Positions 21,021 through 32,681 of a stretch of 64,000 nucleotides of DNA are shown here, one piece after another. The notes under the pieces were generated by a model, which saw only the letters and a list, made by a program, of their open reading frames with translations, had not been told where the DNA came from and did no database searches. Source of the DNA: Knufia peltigerae. Its lineage: Eukaryota > Ascomycota > Eurotiomycetes > Chaetothyriales > Trichomeriaceae. How positions within the stretch are numbered: the first letter of the stretch is position 1; every line of letters starts with the position of its first letter. Location of the stretch: NCBI GenBank assembly GCA_030247855.1, contig JAPDRN010000110.1:51751-115750 (forward strand), in the 5' to 3' direction. The translations under genes and the position numbers were made by a program.

Positions 21021-23789
21021 TTCTGCGACAAAGTCTTCATTGTCGTCGCAGCAGGAAAACGACATCAGGTCTACACCATGAACCACTTTTCATAATACTT
21101 GGGTTTCATTGTCATCTACAAACATAAACTTATGTCCAGACAATCGACAATGATGAGTGAATGATTGTTCCTCACCGAATTCCTTCTCGCTGTCGATTGC
21201 GTCGTTATAAACACCCTGCAGGATGGCTGACTCTGAGGCTGTGAGTCCAGGGCTTGGAGGACCTAAAAGAGAGGCTGATCATGGATTGTCGGGGGGCGTC
21301 GCTAGGCCCATCCTCCCCTAGGTTCCGGGAGGAACAGCCCTGTTGTTGTTATCTCCCCTCTCTCTGTACCAGCCATCACACCACCGTTGCTGGGGTTGCC
21401 AGCCCTTCGTTGCCGGTCCGTCATTTCAATTCAAAGAGCCACTTCTTCTGAAATTACACGTAACGTAATACCGAGTCATTGCAGCGTACCAGGCATTCAT
21501 ACTGATGTCCAGCCGGCCACGTCTGCGAGTCCGGACGGCCACTGGAGCCTGCATGGGTAAAACAATAGTATCATGCACGTCTTCGTGTCTGCTCTCCCAG
21601 TGTCTGCGGCTGAGATATTGCTCCACCGGCCACGACGAAAAGAAATGCGTGCAAGGATTGACATCGGATCCTGCTGCTGCTATCATCTCTGGCTCTCTTT
21701 TCCGGTGTTGTTGTCATAACCAGACACGCTACGGACTTTTCAGAAGCGATAGACTCATGCACGAGAGAGGGGGAAAAGGATTTCGAATGGCTGGGTCCGG
21801 TAAACGAGCTCGCTTAGCTCGAGTCGGCGAGTATCTTGTCATGGGCTGCGCCTCGTTGTGATGGGCCTCACCGGTCAGGCGTTCAGCCACACATGGATTT
21901 TTCGAATGGTTCCCCAATCATAATTTGCATTCTCCTGGATTGCATCACGACCGAGTAGTGTACATGTCGTAGCAATCGAAACCGGTGTGGACGATCGGTG
22001 GTCAATCGCTTTCTGTTTCTGGTGCTGATCTCCCTGAAGCTGACTTGCAAACATTGGTTGAGGCTGTGGTTGGTCGCAGCCTTGTCGCAGGCGTGAGGCA
22101 TTTTTGTTGAATACGAGAAAGGTTCCACTCCGAGTCCTTTCTGTCTTCTCATCGAGACGTCGACATGAGTCGAGACGCTGTAGAGTACGAGGAAGAGGTC
22201 CACCACGGTGCATCCGATGTTTTTGTTGCTTTTCCACGAAGTGCTGAGCAGGTTTTTATCACATGTCGTGTAACATGAGGTCGAGTTTGGAAGCGAATTG
22301 AGGTCTTGACGTGGAGACAGACTTCGCGCGGATCGACTCGAGACTATCCCAAACGTCCAATCACATTGTCCAAAGATAGAACAACTTGCGGAGCTGTGAT
22401 TGTGCTAACTGCACATCGTGGGACCGACGCGGGCCCAAATGTGATCCGTTCTTTTTGAACGTGATTCGTTTGTCTGTCCCGTCCCCCCCGTTTTTTTGTC
22501 CGACCTCCCACCTCCCATCTCCCATCCCAGGGATGGAGTGTACAACCGGTGTTGTTCTCCACGATACGGACGGATCTTGAATCTTAACCTTCTCCTTCGG
22601 TTGTAGTTTTTGCGCGAGTATTACGTCAAGGTTTGTATGGAGTAGTACCTCCTCTTTTGACAGATATCTGACATTGGTTCTTTTGTGGTAGAAAGGTAAT
22701 GTGACTGGCAGTGTTTGTTTGTGTCCACGGGCGTGTCTGTGAACGCTTTCCTGATTCGTTTGTGGTCTTGACGCCCGTAGAACTCGTATCGCTCGTATTC
22801 TCAGCTCATGACCTTTTGACACATCAGTTGACACGTTGCAGCAGAGACATGCAACACACATGCAAGTCCTGACAAGACTAACTCACTTTCGGATTGATGT
22901 CTCGGGAGGGGTCGAGGTCGAGCCCTCGAGGATCGATGTATCCTATCCTTCTTGCGGAGTAGTGTTGTTTTCTCTTTTTTCTCTTTGCTGTTTTCCCTGA
23001 AGACACCCTGGTCCTTGAAGTGCGCTAGTACATTGTAGGGGGGTCTGGGACGGCAACACTCCGTAAAAGTGGCCTAGGACAAAAGAGGGCAGTGTTCAAA
23101 ATGTCACAGTTCAACTGCCACTGATGCCATGCCACTAGGAGCCACCGCATTTGCTGTTGCCCATCCCTGTCTGGATGGTCGATTGTGATTGACGGCCCCA
23201 TCTTTTAGCCCGAGGGAGAAATGCAATGAGTTTTGTTGTTGGCTTGCACATCTTTTCCCGTCTCGTCTCAGCCGCAGGTTGTGCCCGCCTTTCAAGTCGG
23301 TTGGGCAGCAACAGAATGGAGACGTCACTCTGAGGCAGACTAGAGCAAAGATACAGAGGCTGTGCATGCAGAGACGGGAAACGAAGAGGCATGTGTCGCC
23401 GTTCTGTGGAAGCGAGAAGGTCTGTGCTGATTTCTGTGTTCGAAGCGGTGTGTGATTGTGTGAGAGAAAGGATTGGCTGCATGCATGTACATGCAACCTG
23501 CCTCGTATTACGGAGTTACATGCTCGGACGGAAGAACTATACCTCCGTGGTGCAGATGCCTCACTTTGAACTCTGCCCGGCAATAGGCACCCTCGCCTTG
23601 AGAACCAATACGCATTTTGCATCTTCCCAAGCCTTCGAGTGCAGGCACACTTGCAGGTATGCAATGCAGTCTGCTCACTCATCACCTGTCACTCTGTCCC
23701 TCACTGATCAACTGTCACTCCTGGCCTTGCTCTGGGCGCCCTACAAGAGAGGTGACAACACAGCCAAGGAATGAGCGTCTGTAGATATG
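21021..23789. other. Intergenic stretch without a supported gene
   Basis: Several frames of 60-190 codons exist on both strands, the best being minus-strand 22361-22861 (RTNVRYLSKEEVLLHTNLDV and following) and minus-strand 21875-22237. None has a recognisable domain or a supported splice structure. A TAACCAGACACGCTACGGAC block near 21717 recurs near 43437 and 43498. Confidence 0.35.
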
Positions 23790-24565
23790 CAATGTAACGC
23801 TGCAATACAGGCTCGTAAGTCTGGCTCGCGAGGATCCCCCTGTCGGCACGAAGTGCAACAATGCAAGAGTGCAATACGAGCTCGTAGGTCTGGCTCACAA
23901 GGTTCCCCCTGTCGGCAATGCAATGCAATAATGCAACATTAGCATGGGCCTCATCTTTGGGCAGCGGTGCAGCCATTCTGGCCTGTGTAATACCCGCCTA
24001 GAGACGTACGATACGACAACACAATACGGCCCTCACTTTGGGCAGTAATTGGCCAAGTATAGCCGGTAAGACCCCCCTCTGTAGAAGTGCATTACAAGAT
24101 CGCTTCGGGGCCTTCGGGGCATCAATAGGGCTAGCTTGGGGTAAGCAAAGTGGCACGTCTAGCCTGAAAGAACCCCCTGTAGAGATGCACTACAGCGTAG
24201 CTTGTTACCCTCTCCTCGGGGCATCAGCAAGCCTAGCTTTTAGGTAGTGAAGAACCAAGTCTGGGCCACATGTTCCCTCTGTAGATTTGCATTACAGGCT
24301 CGCTTCGGGCATCAGCAGGCATAACTTTTTGGTAAGCATTGAAGTAATCTAGCCTGTAAGGACCCTCCCTGTCAAGATGCATCATGGGGTCACATTCTAC
24401 CCTCACTCCGGGCATTAACAGGCCCAGCCTTTAGGCATCAGCAGGCCTAGCTTGTGGGCAGTAATATAGCAGGTCTGGGCCACAAGTCTTCCCCTGTACA
24501 TGTGCATGACAATGCAGCCTATCACTCCGGCTTTGGGTATCAGCAGGCCTAACTTAACTTACGAA
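23790..24565 (-). repeat. Degenerate tandem array, unit about 110-130 bp
   Basis: Landmarks recur about seven times: CCCCCTGTAGAGATGCATTA, then GGCTCGCTTCGG, then GGGCATCAGCAGGCCTAGC, then GGGCAGTAAT, then TCTGGGCCACAAG. Read on the minus strand the landmark becomes the GCCC..GAGGC motif found in the plus-strand arrays at 31.4, 34.3 and 50-55 kb, hence the strand given. A further block of the same type lies at 37760-37950. Confidence 0.75.
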
Positions 24566-26606
24566 TCGCCCACCCAGTGTGCGCAGTTGCCATAGTTCTT
24601 AGTGCTGAAATCATATGAAGGGCTGTTTACTGGTTGGGACATCGACAAGAAATTGCACCGAGCAGAAGGGGGACAATGCAAAATTGATCCATGTCGGTTC
24701 TTCGAATCTGCTATCTATACATCTTCGGAATCAATGAATGTCCCTTCTCCCCCGTGGTCATGGCCACCAGCGCCGAACGTCCATGGACCTTTGCCATTGC
24801 CACACTTTCATCTTCAGTTTCGTTACCTCCGGGTGGCACTCCAAGATATCGAATATGTCCACGTCGGCAAACCGTGACAGCAGCCGTGGGACTTTTGGCG
24901 GGTTTCTTATCTGGCTTCTCCGTCGCGAACAGCCTTTGGCTTCAATCCAGGATGGATGGATTTTCCAGCATTCATCCGGGGTTTGACCGTGATATTTGCC
25001 CCCATCCGCCCTTCTTTGGGTCGCAATGAGGTTGGCTCTTGTCCTCCTTGGGGGTTATCATGGTCAGACTTCTTTCTCGATTTGTTCTTGTCCTTCTCCC
25101 TACCCTTCTTGTCCCGAGCTCATAACCTGTTCCTCAACCACAAGACGCTCGAAGAGAGGAACTCCATGTCACAATCTCGATTTGGATCCTTTGCCCGAGA
25201 CCGGTCGTAACTCGGTTTGAAGTTTCGATGGGATTGAGCCGGTCCGGAGAGAAGATTGGTGGCAGGTTGGCCGTCAGTGTGTCCACCGTTTGAGGTCCGC
25301 CTTGTATTGACGATGGAGATTCATGTACCCAGTCATGAAGCCTCCATCACCAAGCTTGGGAGAGATTCTCAATCTCGCAGTTGTAAAAGCCAGCGTCGGC
25401 GAGACAGTACTGGCCCGGCGAAGGGCGAAATCTATCCTGCGCGGATAAAGGTAAAAAAGCCTCAACCCGTCAGCGTTCACAGGCCCAACATGAGCATGAT
25501 GATCAGGTGAGCGCGATGGGAACAATTGTTCGATGGAGAGTAGTTTGGCGACCTCCCTGTCCCAAAAGAAAGCAGTCCATCTCACACCAGGAACATTTCC
25601 TAGCCTGTAGCGCGGAGATCGAAGAGGGCGTTCAGTTGTCTCCATCAGAGCAGCTGTTGACCACTCCGGAGATCATCTGTCCGGTGGTGTTGGGGTTCGA
25701 TGGACTATCACATCATACACCATCAGCACTTTTTCTGTCGTGGGAACAAGCGGCGAAGACGTGGAACTTGCCTCATCCACCGCCTGGAAGGTAGACCACT
25801 TTGGGATTCGTCGCGGGACAGTAATGTCGTGTCGACCTTCCGCCGTCACACAGGCATTCGAGAGAATTCAGATGGCACCGCCTGCCATTGGACCGAAACC
25901 CGATGAGTGAAGACGACATGGAGCTCTCGGTTTGCAAAGGTGGCCACCGGCACACACGTGAGAGGACCACATGAGGAAAGACTGTCCCGAGAAGAGGTCG
26001 AAAAAACCAAATCCTAATGTGATGAATGCAGCCGCCATCGCATTAGGGCGTCTTCAGTCTGTCAAGCCAAGGTATCCATGTCCAGGTATCAAGTAATGCC
26101 AGATAGTTGAGAGAGAGAATGTCCTGACTGAACTCGAAGTCCCAACCGTCCAGGCCAATCTCGGACTTGTCATCATCTATTTCCATGATGTTTCCAATGC
26201 CAATACGTAGTCGTCAATCAATGCTCCATCAGTTCGACCGGTGGTCCCGGTGTATGCGCCATGATCCTGTCTCCTCCGCTGCCAGCCATCACCGCCGGGA
26301 CCACTGGGCTGTCATCGTGGGCCTTCGGGTCGTATATCAACGTCCAGCCCCGGTCAGTGTTGGAATCAGCCTGATTGCTTGTTGCAGACCAGCCTCGTCA
26401 TGACCCCAGACTTCCAGCTCCAGTCGCTCTTGAGGAAGAGGACATAACCATACACCGCCCATACCTGGTCTCAAGGAGATAGGTACGGTCGAATTTCGAC
26501 CTCTGTGCTTGCTGGGCGAACGGTGTGCACACTCGGAGAGTTGTCTGATGACACCCCCAGCTGGTCCGCGTCAAAACAGGAAAACTGATGCCAAAAACGA
26601 CGGCGA
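24566..26606. other. Intergenic stretch without a supported gene
   Basis: Open frames up to 120 codons occur on both strands (for example minus-strand 25274-25645). Plus-strand 24691-25029 includes a hydrophobic stretch, AVGLLAGFLSGFSVANSLW, which could be a membrane segment, but flanking codons do not extend into a recognisable gene. Confidence 0.3.
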
Positions 26607-27115
26607 TACTGTAGAGAGAAAAGCAGGGGGACCCGCCAAGGATGCTATCATTGGCAGATGAGTGACGCGAGGGGTGTGAGTGCCTTTGCTTCACCTACAG
26701 TGTCAGGAGCAAAATGAACAGACACATGGGCATGTACAATCAAGGAGACGGGTTTTGCGGAAAAACGACGGCGCTGTCGCTCGCGCAGTGTGAACGAGGG
26801 GTGTACCATGAAGTGCTACTTTCTCCATGGACCTGGCACCTTGTTGAATGTCGCGAAGGCCCGTACGAGCTGTCTGGCGGTAAGGACGACTTGTGCGACG
26901 AATGTTGTCAGGAGGGTTCCGAGTGAACGAGGACAGTGACAGAGACAGAGCTTGGGGGAAGCGCTGCGAACGTCGCAGCGCGCAATTCATGAAAGCGTCT
27001 CTACGTGCCAGGAGTACCTCCGAGTTCGACGTTGTTGTTATTGTTGTTGTATTCGAGTTACAGACACGTCCTGGGCGCAACTGGTGCTTCCTCGTTTACT
27101 CCTGTCACAATACAT
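26607..27115 (+). repeat. Dispersed duplicated segment, copy 2
   Basis: This is the counterpart of 14690-15130 in the same orientation. It has an expanded GTTGTTATTGTTGTTGT tract near 27031 where copy 1 has a short GTTGTTGTCG. A 125-codon minus-strand frame spans it but is not conserved in copy 1. Confidence 0.6.
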
Positions 27116-27256
27116 ATAAAGATTGTAACCCTTTGATCCATGTCCGAATACCTCTTTCCCGCTTTGAACCTTGTGCGCGCCGCAGAACCGAGAACCAGCT
27201 CTTGAAGGGGAGGACGTTCGAGCCAAATGAGAGCAGGTTATGAGTCGGTCCCTTGT

Positions 27257-27425
27257 CCGCACGTCGAGCGTCGAGAGCGTCTTCGAGACCTTTGCAGTTG
27301 TGTGATATTAGCATGCGGTAGGCTGAGTAGGCGCTTTTGCATCCGCCTTTTGAGCATCGAGGTCTGTTCGAACTTCCTCTTGGTTGGAGTGGTAGTCCCA
27401 GGCGTTCTGACAAGGCATCACCGCG
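27257..27425 (+). repeat. Tandem duplication, left copy
   Basis: It starts with GCACGTCGAGCGTCGAGAGC and runs to GGCAAGGCATCAC-like sequence. It is followed 240 bases on by a second copy. On the minus strand both copies keep the peptide SHNCKGLEDALDARRA. Confidence 0.8.
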
Positions 27426-27497
27426 AAGCTACCATCTGCCGGATTATGGCTGAACGCCTCCGAGTCAGAATCCCTGCTGGAACGGGAAGTTTATTTG

Positions 27498-27715
27498 CCT
27501 CGCACGTCGAGCGTCGAGAGCGTCTTCGAGACCTTTGCAGTTGTGCGATTCCAGCATGCGGCGTTTCCCACAGAAAGCGCTTTCTGGCAGAAACCACAGT
27601 CTCCGATGATAGGCTGAGCAGGTGCTTTGCCATCCGTCATTTGAGCATCGAGGTCCGTTCGACCTCTTCTTGGTTAGAGTGGCAGTCCTGGACATTCTGG
27701 CAAGGCATTGCGTCG
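27498..27715 (+). repeat. Tandem duplication, right copy with 49-base insertion
   Basis: It is nearly identical to 27257-27425 but has about 49 extra bases after GCATGCGG that contain the perfect palindrome AGAAAGCGCTTTCT. The extra bases keep the minus-strand frame open. Confidence 0.8.
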
Positions 27716-27987
27716 CATGTCGTAGTCGGATACAAATAGGCCTTTGGCCGCGCACCTCAACAGGTCGACAACGTCCGCGTCACGGAAGAGCGGCCGGCCG
27801 ATGGCTTTTGTGTGACCATCTCGGGTTGTTGCTTGCTGGTGGTGAGCTGATTATGTGCGCGGGTAATTAGTTCATGAGTCGATCGACGAGGAAGATGACG
27901 AGGCTCCTTTTCATGGTCTCAAAAGGCGCATGAGCGTCAGGAGACGGTGAGTACCACTCTTTTCAACTCAACCCTTCAAACCTACTG

Positions 27988-28233
27988 TTGAGAGTCTTTT
28001 GCCTCGGCGATGGGCTCCCTCTTCGTGACTCGACCCGGCTCGCATCGGCGTCCATGGACGGCGCAGTCAAGATCTGGGAAGTCAGCAGTGGCCCTGCCCA
28101 TCGCAAAACCGTCTGCATACTTGGCACCGTTATTTGGGGCCCTGCTACGGCTGCGGCCTATGATGTTCCCGTCGTTCGTCTTCGACCTCGGCTTGAAGCG
28201 CGAACCGACCGAATATACCGGAAATGCCAATGA
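27988..28233 (+). pseudogene. WD40-repeat fragment
   Basis: A single WD40 blade is readable: DSTRLASASMDGAVKIWEVS, with the typical Asp of SMDG and the WE of KIWEV in place of WD. It is preceded by RVF, as in the strand before a blade, and followed by KTVCILGTVI. WD40 arrays of this sort form the C-terminus of fungal STAND/NACHT proteins, but no NACHT domain is seen upstream, so this is a relic of a larger gene. Confidence 0.6.
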
Positions 28234-28713
28234 TGAGCAAATGAAACTCGTTTATGCACAACTCAACACCCAAAGAAGTTTTGTGAAGAGACAAAAAATG
28301 GCCGGCAGTGGTGTCTTGAGAGATTCTGAGACAGGGGTTTTTTTACTCTTTCCACTGTTAACCCTCTACGGTGTTATCCTTCCAGGGCCACGTAAGCCCA
28401 ACGTTGGGACTACCGTATGGGGTATGCATAGTATTGGTCATTTCGTCATCTCGGCATCACCCATCATGATGGACGAGCTGGAATGAAGGATGTTGTTTGG
28501 GAAATGGTTTGATACCAGGGAATAGATGCCTCCAAGGGTACTTTGAGGTGTCACAAAAGAGTTCAACCTCATCCTGTTCATTCATATAGCTTTGATATCT
28601 CGTACATGATTTCCTCTCTCCGGTTTCGGTAAGTTTATTTACACCCTTCTCTTCACCTCGTGTGATTCTCGTTTTGTCCACCTCCATCCCCCGTCGGCGC
28701 CACCTTCTCCCCT
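28234..28713. other. Intergenic stretch 3' of two elements
   Basis: No gene is supported. The right part probably contains the 3' untranslated region of the minus-strand secreted-protein gene. Confidence 0.3.
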
Positions 28714-29055
28714 TTAGGTGGTGGTCACGTCGACGTAGCAATTGGTGGGGGTCGAGTTCGTGTCCACGTCGGAATACACCGTGCCCGGTGCCTCGAGCCA
28801 ATCCGAATGGTCGTCGAACCAGTAAGGGATGTTGACGACGGCCCGGACCTTGTAGCCGGGGGTGATGGCGCTACAGTCGAGCCTCGACCGCCAGAAGGTG
28901 AACCCGTCGGCTGAATAGCATTCCATCGACGCCTGGCAGGTGCATTTGGTGTAGTCGTTCCAGACGTCGGTCACGTAGCCCGCGCAGGGGGCCCAGTCCT
29001 GTGCGGACGCGGCCACGGAGACGGCGGAAAACACCAGCAATGTCGGTAGGCGCAT
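28714..29055 (-). CDS. Small secreted cysteine-containing protein
   Basis: A 113-residue product with a clear signal peptide (MRLPTLLVFSAVSVAASAQ, cleavage likely near residue 19). The mature part has six cysteines (APC, KCTC, MEC, LDC, TNC), enough for three disulfides, and is rich in Trp, Tyr and Asp. No membrane segment or GPI signal is visible, so it is probably released outside the cell. An AT-rich TATTTAA element lies about 155 bases upstream of the start on the minus strand. Small cysteine-containing secreted proteins in fungi include effectors and cell-wall or antimicrobial proteins; nothing here tells which. No homologous family is recognised. Confidence 0.65.
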   Translation of the reverse strand: MRLPTLLVFSAVSVAASAQDWAPCAGYVTDVWNDYTKCTCQASMECYSADGFTFWRSRLDCSAITPGYKVRAVVNIPYWFDDHSDWLEAPGTVYSDVDTNSTPTNCYVDVTTT

Positions 29056-29585
29056 GTTGGCTGAAATTGGATAGGTATGATTTCCTGTTGTCGGTGGGTT
29101 TCAGACGGCGCTTCTGGGATGAAAGGGGTGTTTTCGGTGTCGAGTGATGACAAGTAAAGATGAAATCTCTCTGACAGAGGCGTTGTATACGCAGCACGGG
29201 GAGATGTTAAATACTTCCTGTGCACAACCTTGCGAAGTGATTTGGGGAAACCTGGGCTCATCATCTTACCGATCAAAGTTCTCATATTCCAAGGTTTCTG
29301 CATCATCGACGAGCTTGGACCCATGATATCCAAAGGTATTCTCAGACTTAAACTTCAATAAAAATCGAAGCACGGGCTACATGAGAGGGTACCTTGGGCG
29401 CTGAGGACTACTTCTGGATTATTATTACTCCTATGCCGGTGAGGGGTAACTCTGGCTGTGAGGAGTTTGGGATTACGTAACTGACTTGGCTGTCTAGTTA
29501 CCACCCAAGTTAACATATTATCACCACTGGAATTATTTGTTAACAAACTGCGCTGCTCGGCCTTAAAACAATACCTACAACAATG
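29056..29585. other. Intergenic stretch
   Basis: The first 200 bases would be the promoter of the secreted-protein gene. Near 29546 an ACTGCGCTGCTCGGCCTTAA block resembles the internal motif of the TIR element. Nothing else is recognised. Confidence 0.35.
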
Positions 29586-29700
29586 TTATCACTAGATGCG
29601 TTGTGAAAACACGACTAAAGAATTTAGTATATAGGATTGCAGCGTGGTTTTATTTACACGCACAGGCTGAGGTCCCTAATCATGCCAAAGTCACGATCAA
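29586..29700 (+). repeat. Left-end fragment of the TIR element
   Basis: The stretch ATCACTAGATGCGTTGTGAA followed by AACACGACTAAAGAATTTAG matches the left end of the copies at 32242 and 40013. The remainder is lost. Confidence 0.5.
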
Positions 29701-29779
29701 GGTCAAGCGGCGAGATTTTCCAGCTTGGAACGGAAAGGCCTTGTTTACTCCTACGCAGCTGCGCCGCCCGCATGATACG

Positions 29780-29868
29780 TCTTCTTCTCTTCTTCTCATC
29801 TCCTTCTCTTCTCATCTCCTTCTCTTCTCATCTCCTATTCTCTGCTCATATTCTCTGCTCATAGTAGT
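29780..29868 (+). repeat. CT-rich minisatellite before an HNH gene
   Basis: Tandem copies of an 18-bp CTTCTCTTCTCATCTCCT unit grade into two TATTCTCTGCTCA units. It ends about 40 bases before the start of the HNH gene, so it probably serves as that gene's pyrimidine-rich leader. Confidence 0.7.
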
Positions 29869-29905
29869 TCTTCTTCCATGAGCAATATGGCCTCAAGACG
29901 ACAAA

Positions 29906-31138
29906 ATGGCTAGCGGGCATGCAGACGACGATCGTGTCGTATGGTCTCGTTACCCGCAGCCCTCACATCCTGAGAAATCCCAAAGTCTCCCCAGCAAAGA
30001 GCGTATTCTCATCCTGCATCCCGGTTACGACAGAATTCTCCTCCTGCTGCCTCGTCTAGATGCTGGCGGTTTTCACCATGAGACGATACGAATTGCCTGT
30101 GGTATTCTCGTCAACAACTCGTGGGACGGCTTCTTCTCCTTGGGCAGAAGAGGCGAAGATCCGGTTCCATTGACAGAAAAGATATTGAAAGGGGGTAAAT
30201 ACTATTTTCAGACATCACGATCACTGGACGGTGAGGACACTTTCCCTAAGAAAGTAATCTCTTACGAAGCATTCTAATGAGGACTAGATTTGAATTATGC
30301 AATCACTCCCAACTTTGGACACTGGCGCTTCCCATATCAGAATCTCCCTCCTTCCTGGCACGACATTTCCTCCGACCTCTCCTCCTCTGAGCAATCTTCG
30401 CAACCATACCCGTTTGGTAGTGACAGTTGCCGAATCACACTGTTCGAAGACGGCGTCGAAGATGCCTACCTGATCCCCCGCGCCGAAAGGCATTGGTTCA
30501 ACTCCAATTTGGGCCTGTATACCAACACCACCACAAGAGCAGACAAGCTTCAACACCCAGACAACATGATCCGGCTACGAAGCGATATACACAAAATTTT
30601 TGACGCGAAAGTCTTCACCATCGTACCCATTGAGGGACGGTTAGTCGTGTCCTGCTTGAACGCAATGCCTCGCTCTCAGACTGCACAAATTTACCATGGT
30701 GTCGAAATCCACCAAATCGAAAACCGAGATCTTCTCGGAGAATTTCTATTCGCACGTTTTGCGTACACCATCTTTGAGCTCCTGCGAGGATTCTTGGAAG
30801 TAAATGCAGAAGTAAAGCTCCGCCTTTGGATCGACAACAAGATTACAGAGGAGATTTGTGATTCGGAACGTTCCTCTCAGTTTGCCAGAACCACAGCAAG
30901 TCAGGGTAAAAGTTGCAGCGCCAGTCCGCGCAAGCGTCCACGTCCGGGTCCGGCAGGCACCGGATCGGCCGGGGATAGTGGCGATATGTATAGTGATGAT
31001 GAAGATGATTCGGAAGAGGAGGTTCGAGGTCGTAAACGGAGACGAAGCGCTTCTTCCGAATCAAAAGACTGGTTCGAGGAGAGGTGGATGCCGAGCTTTC
31101 CTCATAGCCCTCACATGGAGGTTACAGTTCAATATTGA
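29906..31138 (+). CDS. HNH_2-type endonuclease-like protein
   Basis: Two exons (29906-30230 and 30288-31138) are joined across a 57-base GTGAGG...GACTAG intron with branch point CTAAT, giving 391 residues. The N-terminal domain (ILILHPGYDRILLLLPRLD, IRIACGILVNNSWDGFFSL) and the nuclease-like region (residues about 155-215) match a family widespread in ascomycetes whose HNH fold would cleave nucleic acid. CRITLFEDGVEDAYLIPR has tyrosine (about residue 169) where the family has the first catalytic histidine (AHLIPR). The later Asn (about 201) and His (about 210, in LRSDIHKIFD) are kept. The C-terminus has a long basic and acidic tail (PRKRPRPGP, DEDDSEEEVRGRKRRR) that looks like a nuclear localisation signal. 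It may therefore be a catalytically altered member. It converges with a second member at 32682-33978. Confidence 0.8.
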
Positions 31139-31364
31139 TATGGACTGTCGACGGTACACGCATGGTTGAGGCTTTTGATTATGCTACAGGTGTTATTGAG
31201 GGCCGCCGCAGCGGCGTTGGCACTAGCCACACCACATGACCAAGATCTCCTGATATACTCCGTAGATCAAGTGGTATAAAAACTCCTCGTCCAAGCCAAC
31301 TTGTACCAGCAGTAATTTCGTACCGTCAGCAGCCAGGCAGACTTTGCCTTGCATTTGCGTAGCA

Positions 31365-32060
31365 TACCAAATCGGCAGCACTTCCAATCCTTTGTTCCCT
31401 TCATACCATACAGCTACTTTGCTATGTTGATGCCCAAGGCGAGGCCAGCAAACTTCATTCTACAATGCTGCCTTCTTGCAATGTGTTGCCTTCTGCAATA
31501 TTGCATTCATTCCCTTGTTCCTCCCTATCACGGAGGGGGTCCTCACTTCAACAAGAATTGGATGCCCAAAGTGAGGCCAGCAGATTGCATCTTGCAATGT
31601 TCCATTCCGCAATGTTTCCATTTTACGACATTGCATTCAGTCTCTTGTTCGTCCCATCACAAAGTCCTGTCACTCCAGCAAGGCGTTTGATCACCCAAAG
31701 TGAGGCCAGCAGATTCCCTTTTGCCCTGTCACCTTTTTGCCCTGTCGTCTTTTGCCCTGTCGCCTTTTGCCCCGTTGTCTTTTTGCCCATTCTGTGATGG
31801 TGCCTTTTTGCCCAGTTTGCCGTGTTGTCTTCTACAATGTTACCTTTTGTCAGGTTGCCTCTTGCCATATTGCCTTTTGCAATAATGCCATGTTGCCCTT
31901 TGTAAAGTTGCCCTTTGCAATGTTTGCTCTTTGCAATATTTCCATGTAGCCTTCTACATCTACAATGGTGCTTTCTACAATGTTACCTTTTGTAAAGTTG
32001 CCTTTTGCAATGTCGAGCATTCGTTGCTGTGATCTTACTCCCACCGAGACTGCTTGGTGT
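31365..32060 (+). repeat. Degenerate array, GCCCAAAGTGAGGCC type
   Basis: The left part repeats CTTTGTTCC..., GATGCCCAAAGTGAGGCCAG and TTGCAATGTTG at about 100-base intervals, as in the long array at 51.3-53.6 kb. From 31720 it collapses into shorter units (TTTTGCCCTGTCGCC, TTGCCTTTTGCAATGT). No coding function is likely. Confidence 0.75.
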
Positions 32061-32241
32061 TTTGCCAGGCACATTCAGTTCTCTCTTTTCTCCCTGCCAG
32101 GCACACCCAGTTCTCTCTCTTCTCTCTACTAGGCACACTTAGTTCTCTCTTTTCTCCCACCGTAGAGTTCTTACTTAAGCAAGATATTGATGCCCAAGAT
32201 AAGGGCTTTGCTAAAGAATGAGATATCTTGACCATCAGAGA

Positions 32242-32586
32242 TGTCACAACCATGGGTTGGAAACACGACTGAAGAATTCAGTACGAAGGAGAGCCTTTTG
32301 GTTTGTAGGTGTTGTTGATGCCGCAGCGCAGTCTCTTCTGGTGTGGGCGCAGGTCGAGGGTAAGGTTCCCGGATGGACAAGCAAGAGAACAAAGCAGCTA
32401 AAACTTTGGCTGGTCAATGGTGAGGGGAAACACAGTAAACTCCAAATAATTGTAACAATACAGGATCCCGATCATGTGACTAGTGCTATTTACCTCGGCC
32501 TGCGCCCACACAGACACGAGCCTGCGCTGCGGCCTTGATACCTTCTCAGAACACGCCCCTTTGTACTGTAACCCATAGTCGTGATA
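32242..32586 (+). mobile_element. Non-autonomous TIR element, full-length copy (345 bp)
   Basis: The left end TGTCACAACCATGGGTTGGA and the right end TAACCCATAGTCGTGATA are imperfect inverted repeats of about 18 bases. The interior shares GAAACACGACTGAAGAATTC, TGATCATGTGACTAGTGCT and CTGCGCTGCGGCCTTGATAC with the copy at 40013-40406. No protein is encoded. Target-site duplications are not evident, so the class (DNA-transposon derivative or solo terminal repeat beginning TG and ending CA) is open. Confidence 0.65.
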
Positions 32587-32681
32587 GTGAGGAACTCCAT
32601 AACACCAGCGCTCGCATTTCTCATAAGCATATCGATAAGTTAATCAGACATTCATTCCAAACACACATATGTGCAGAATAA

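Noticed and set aside
22361..22861. 166-codon minus-strand frame with a protein-like middle
   Set aside because: About 40 codons look coding, but the rest runs through a GGGATGGGAGATGGGAGG low-complexity tract. No family or splice model could be assigned.
23104..23685. 193-codon minus-strand frame
   Set aside because: It is Cys-, Ser- and His-rich without recognisable motifs or signal peptide, and the opposite strand is nearly as open. Not supported as a gene.
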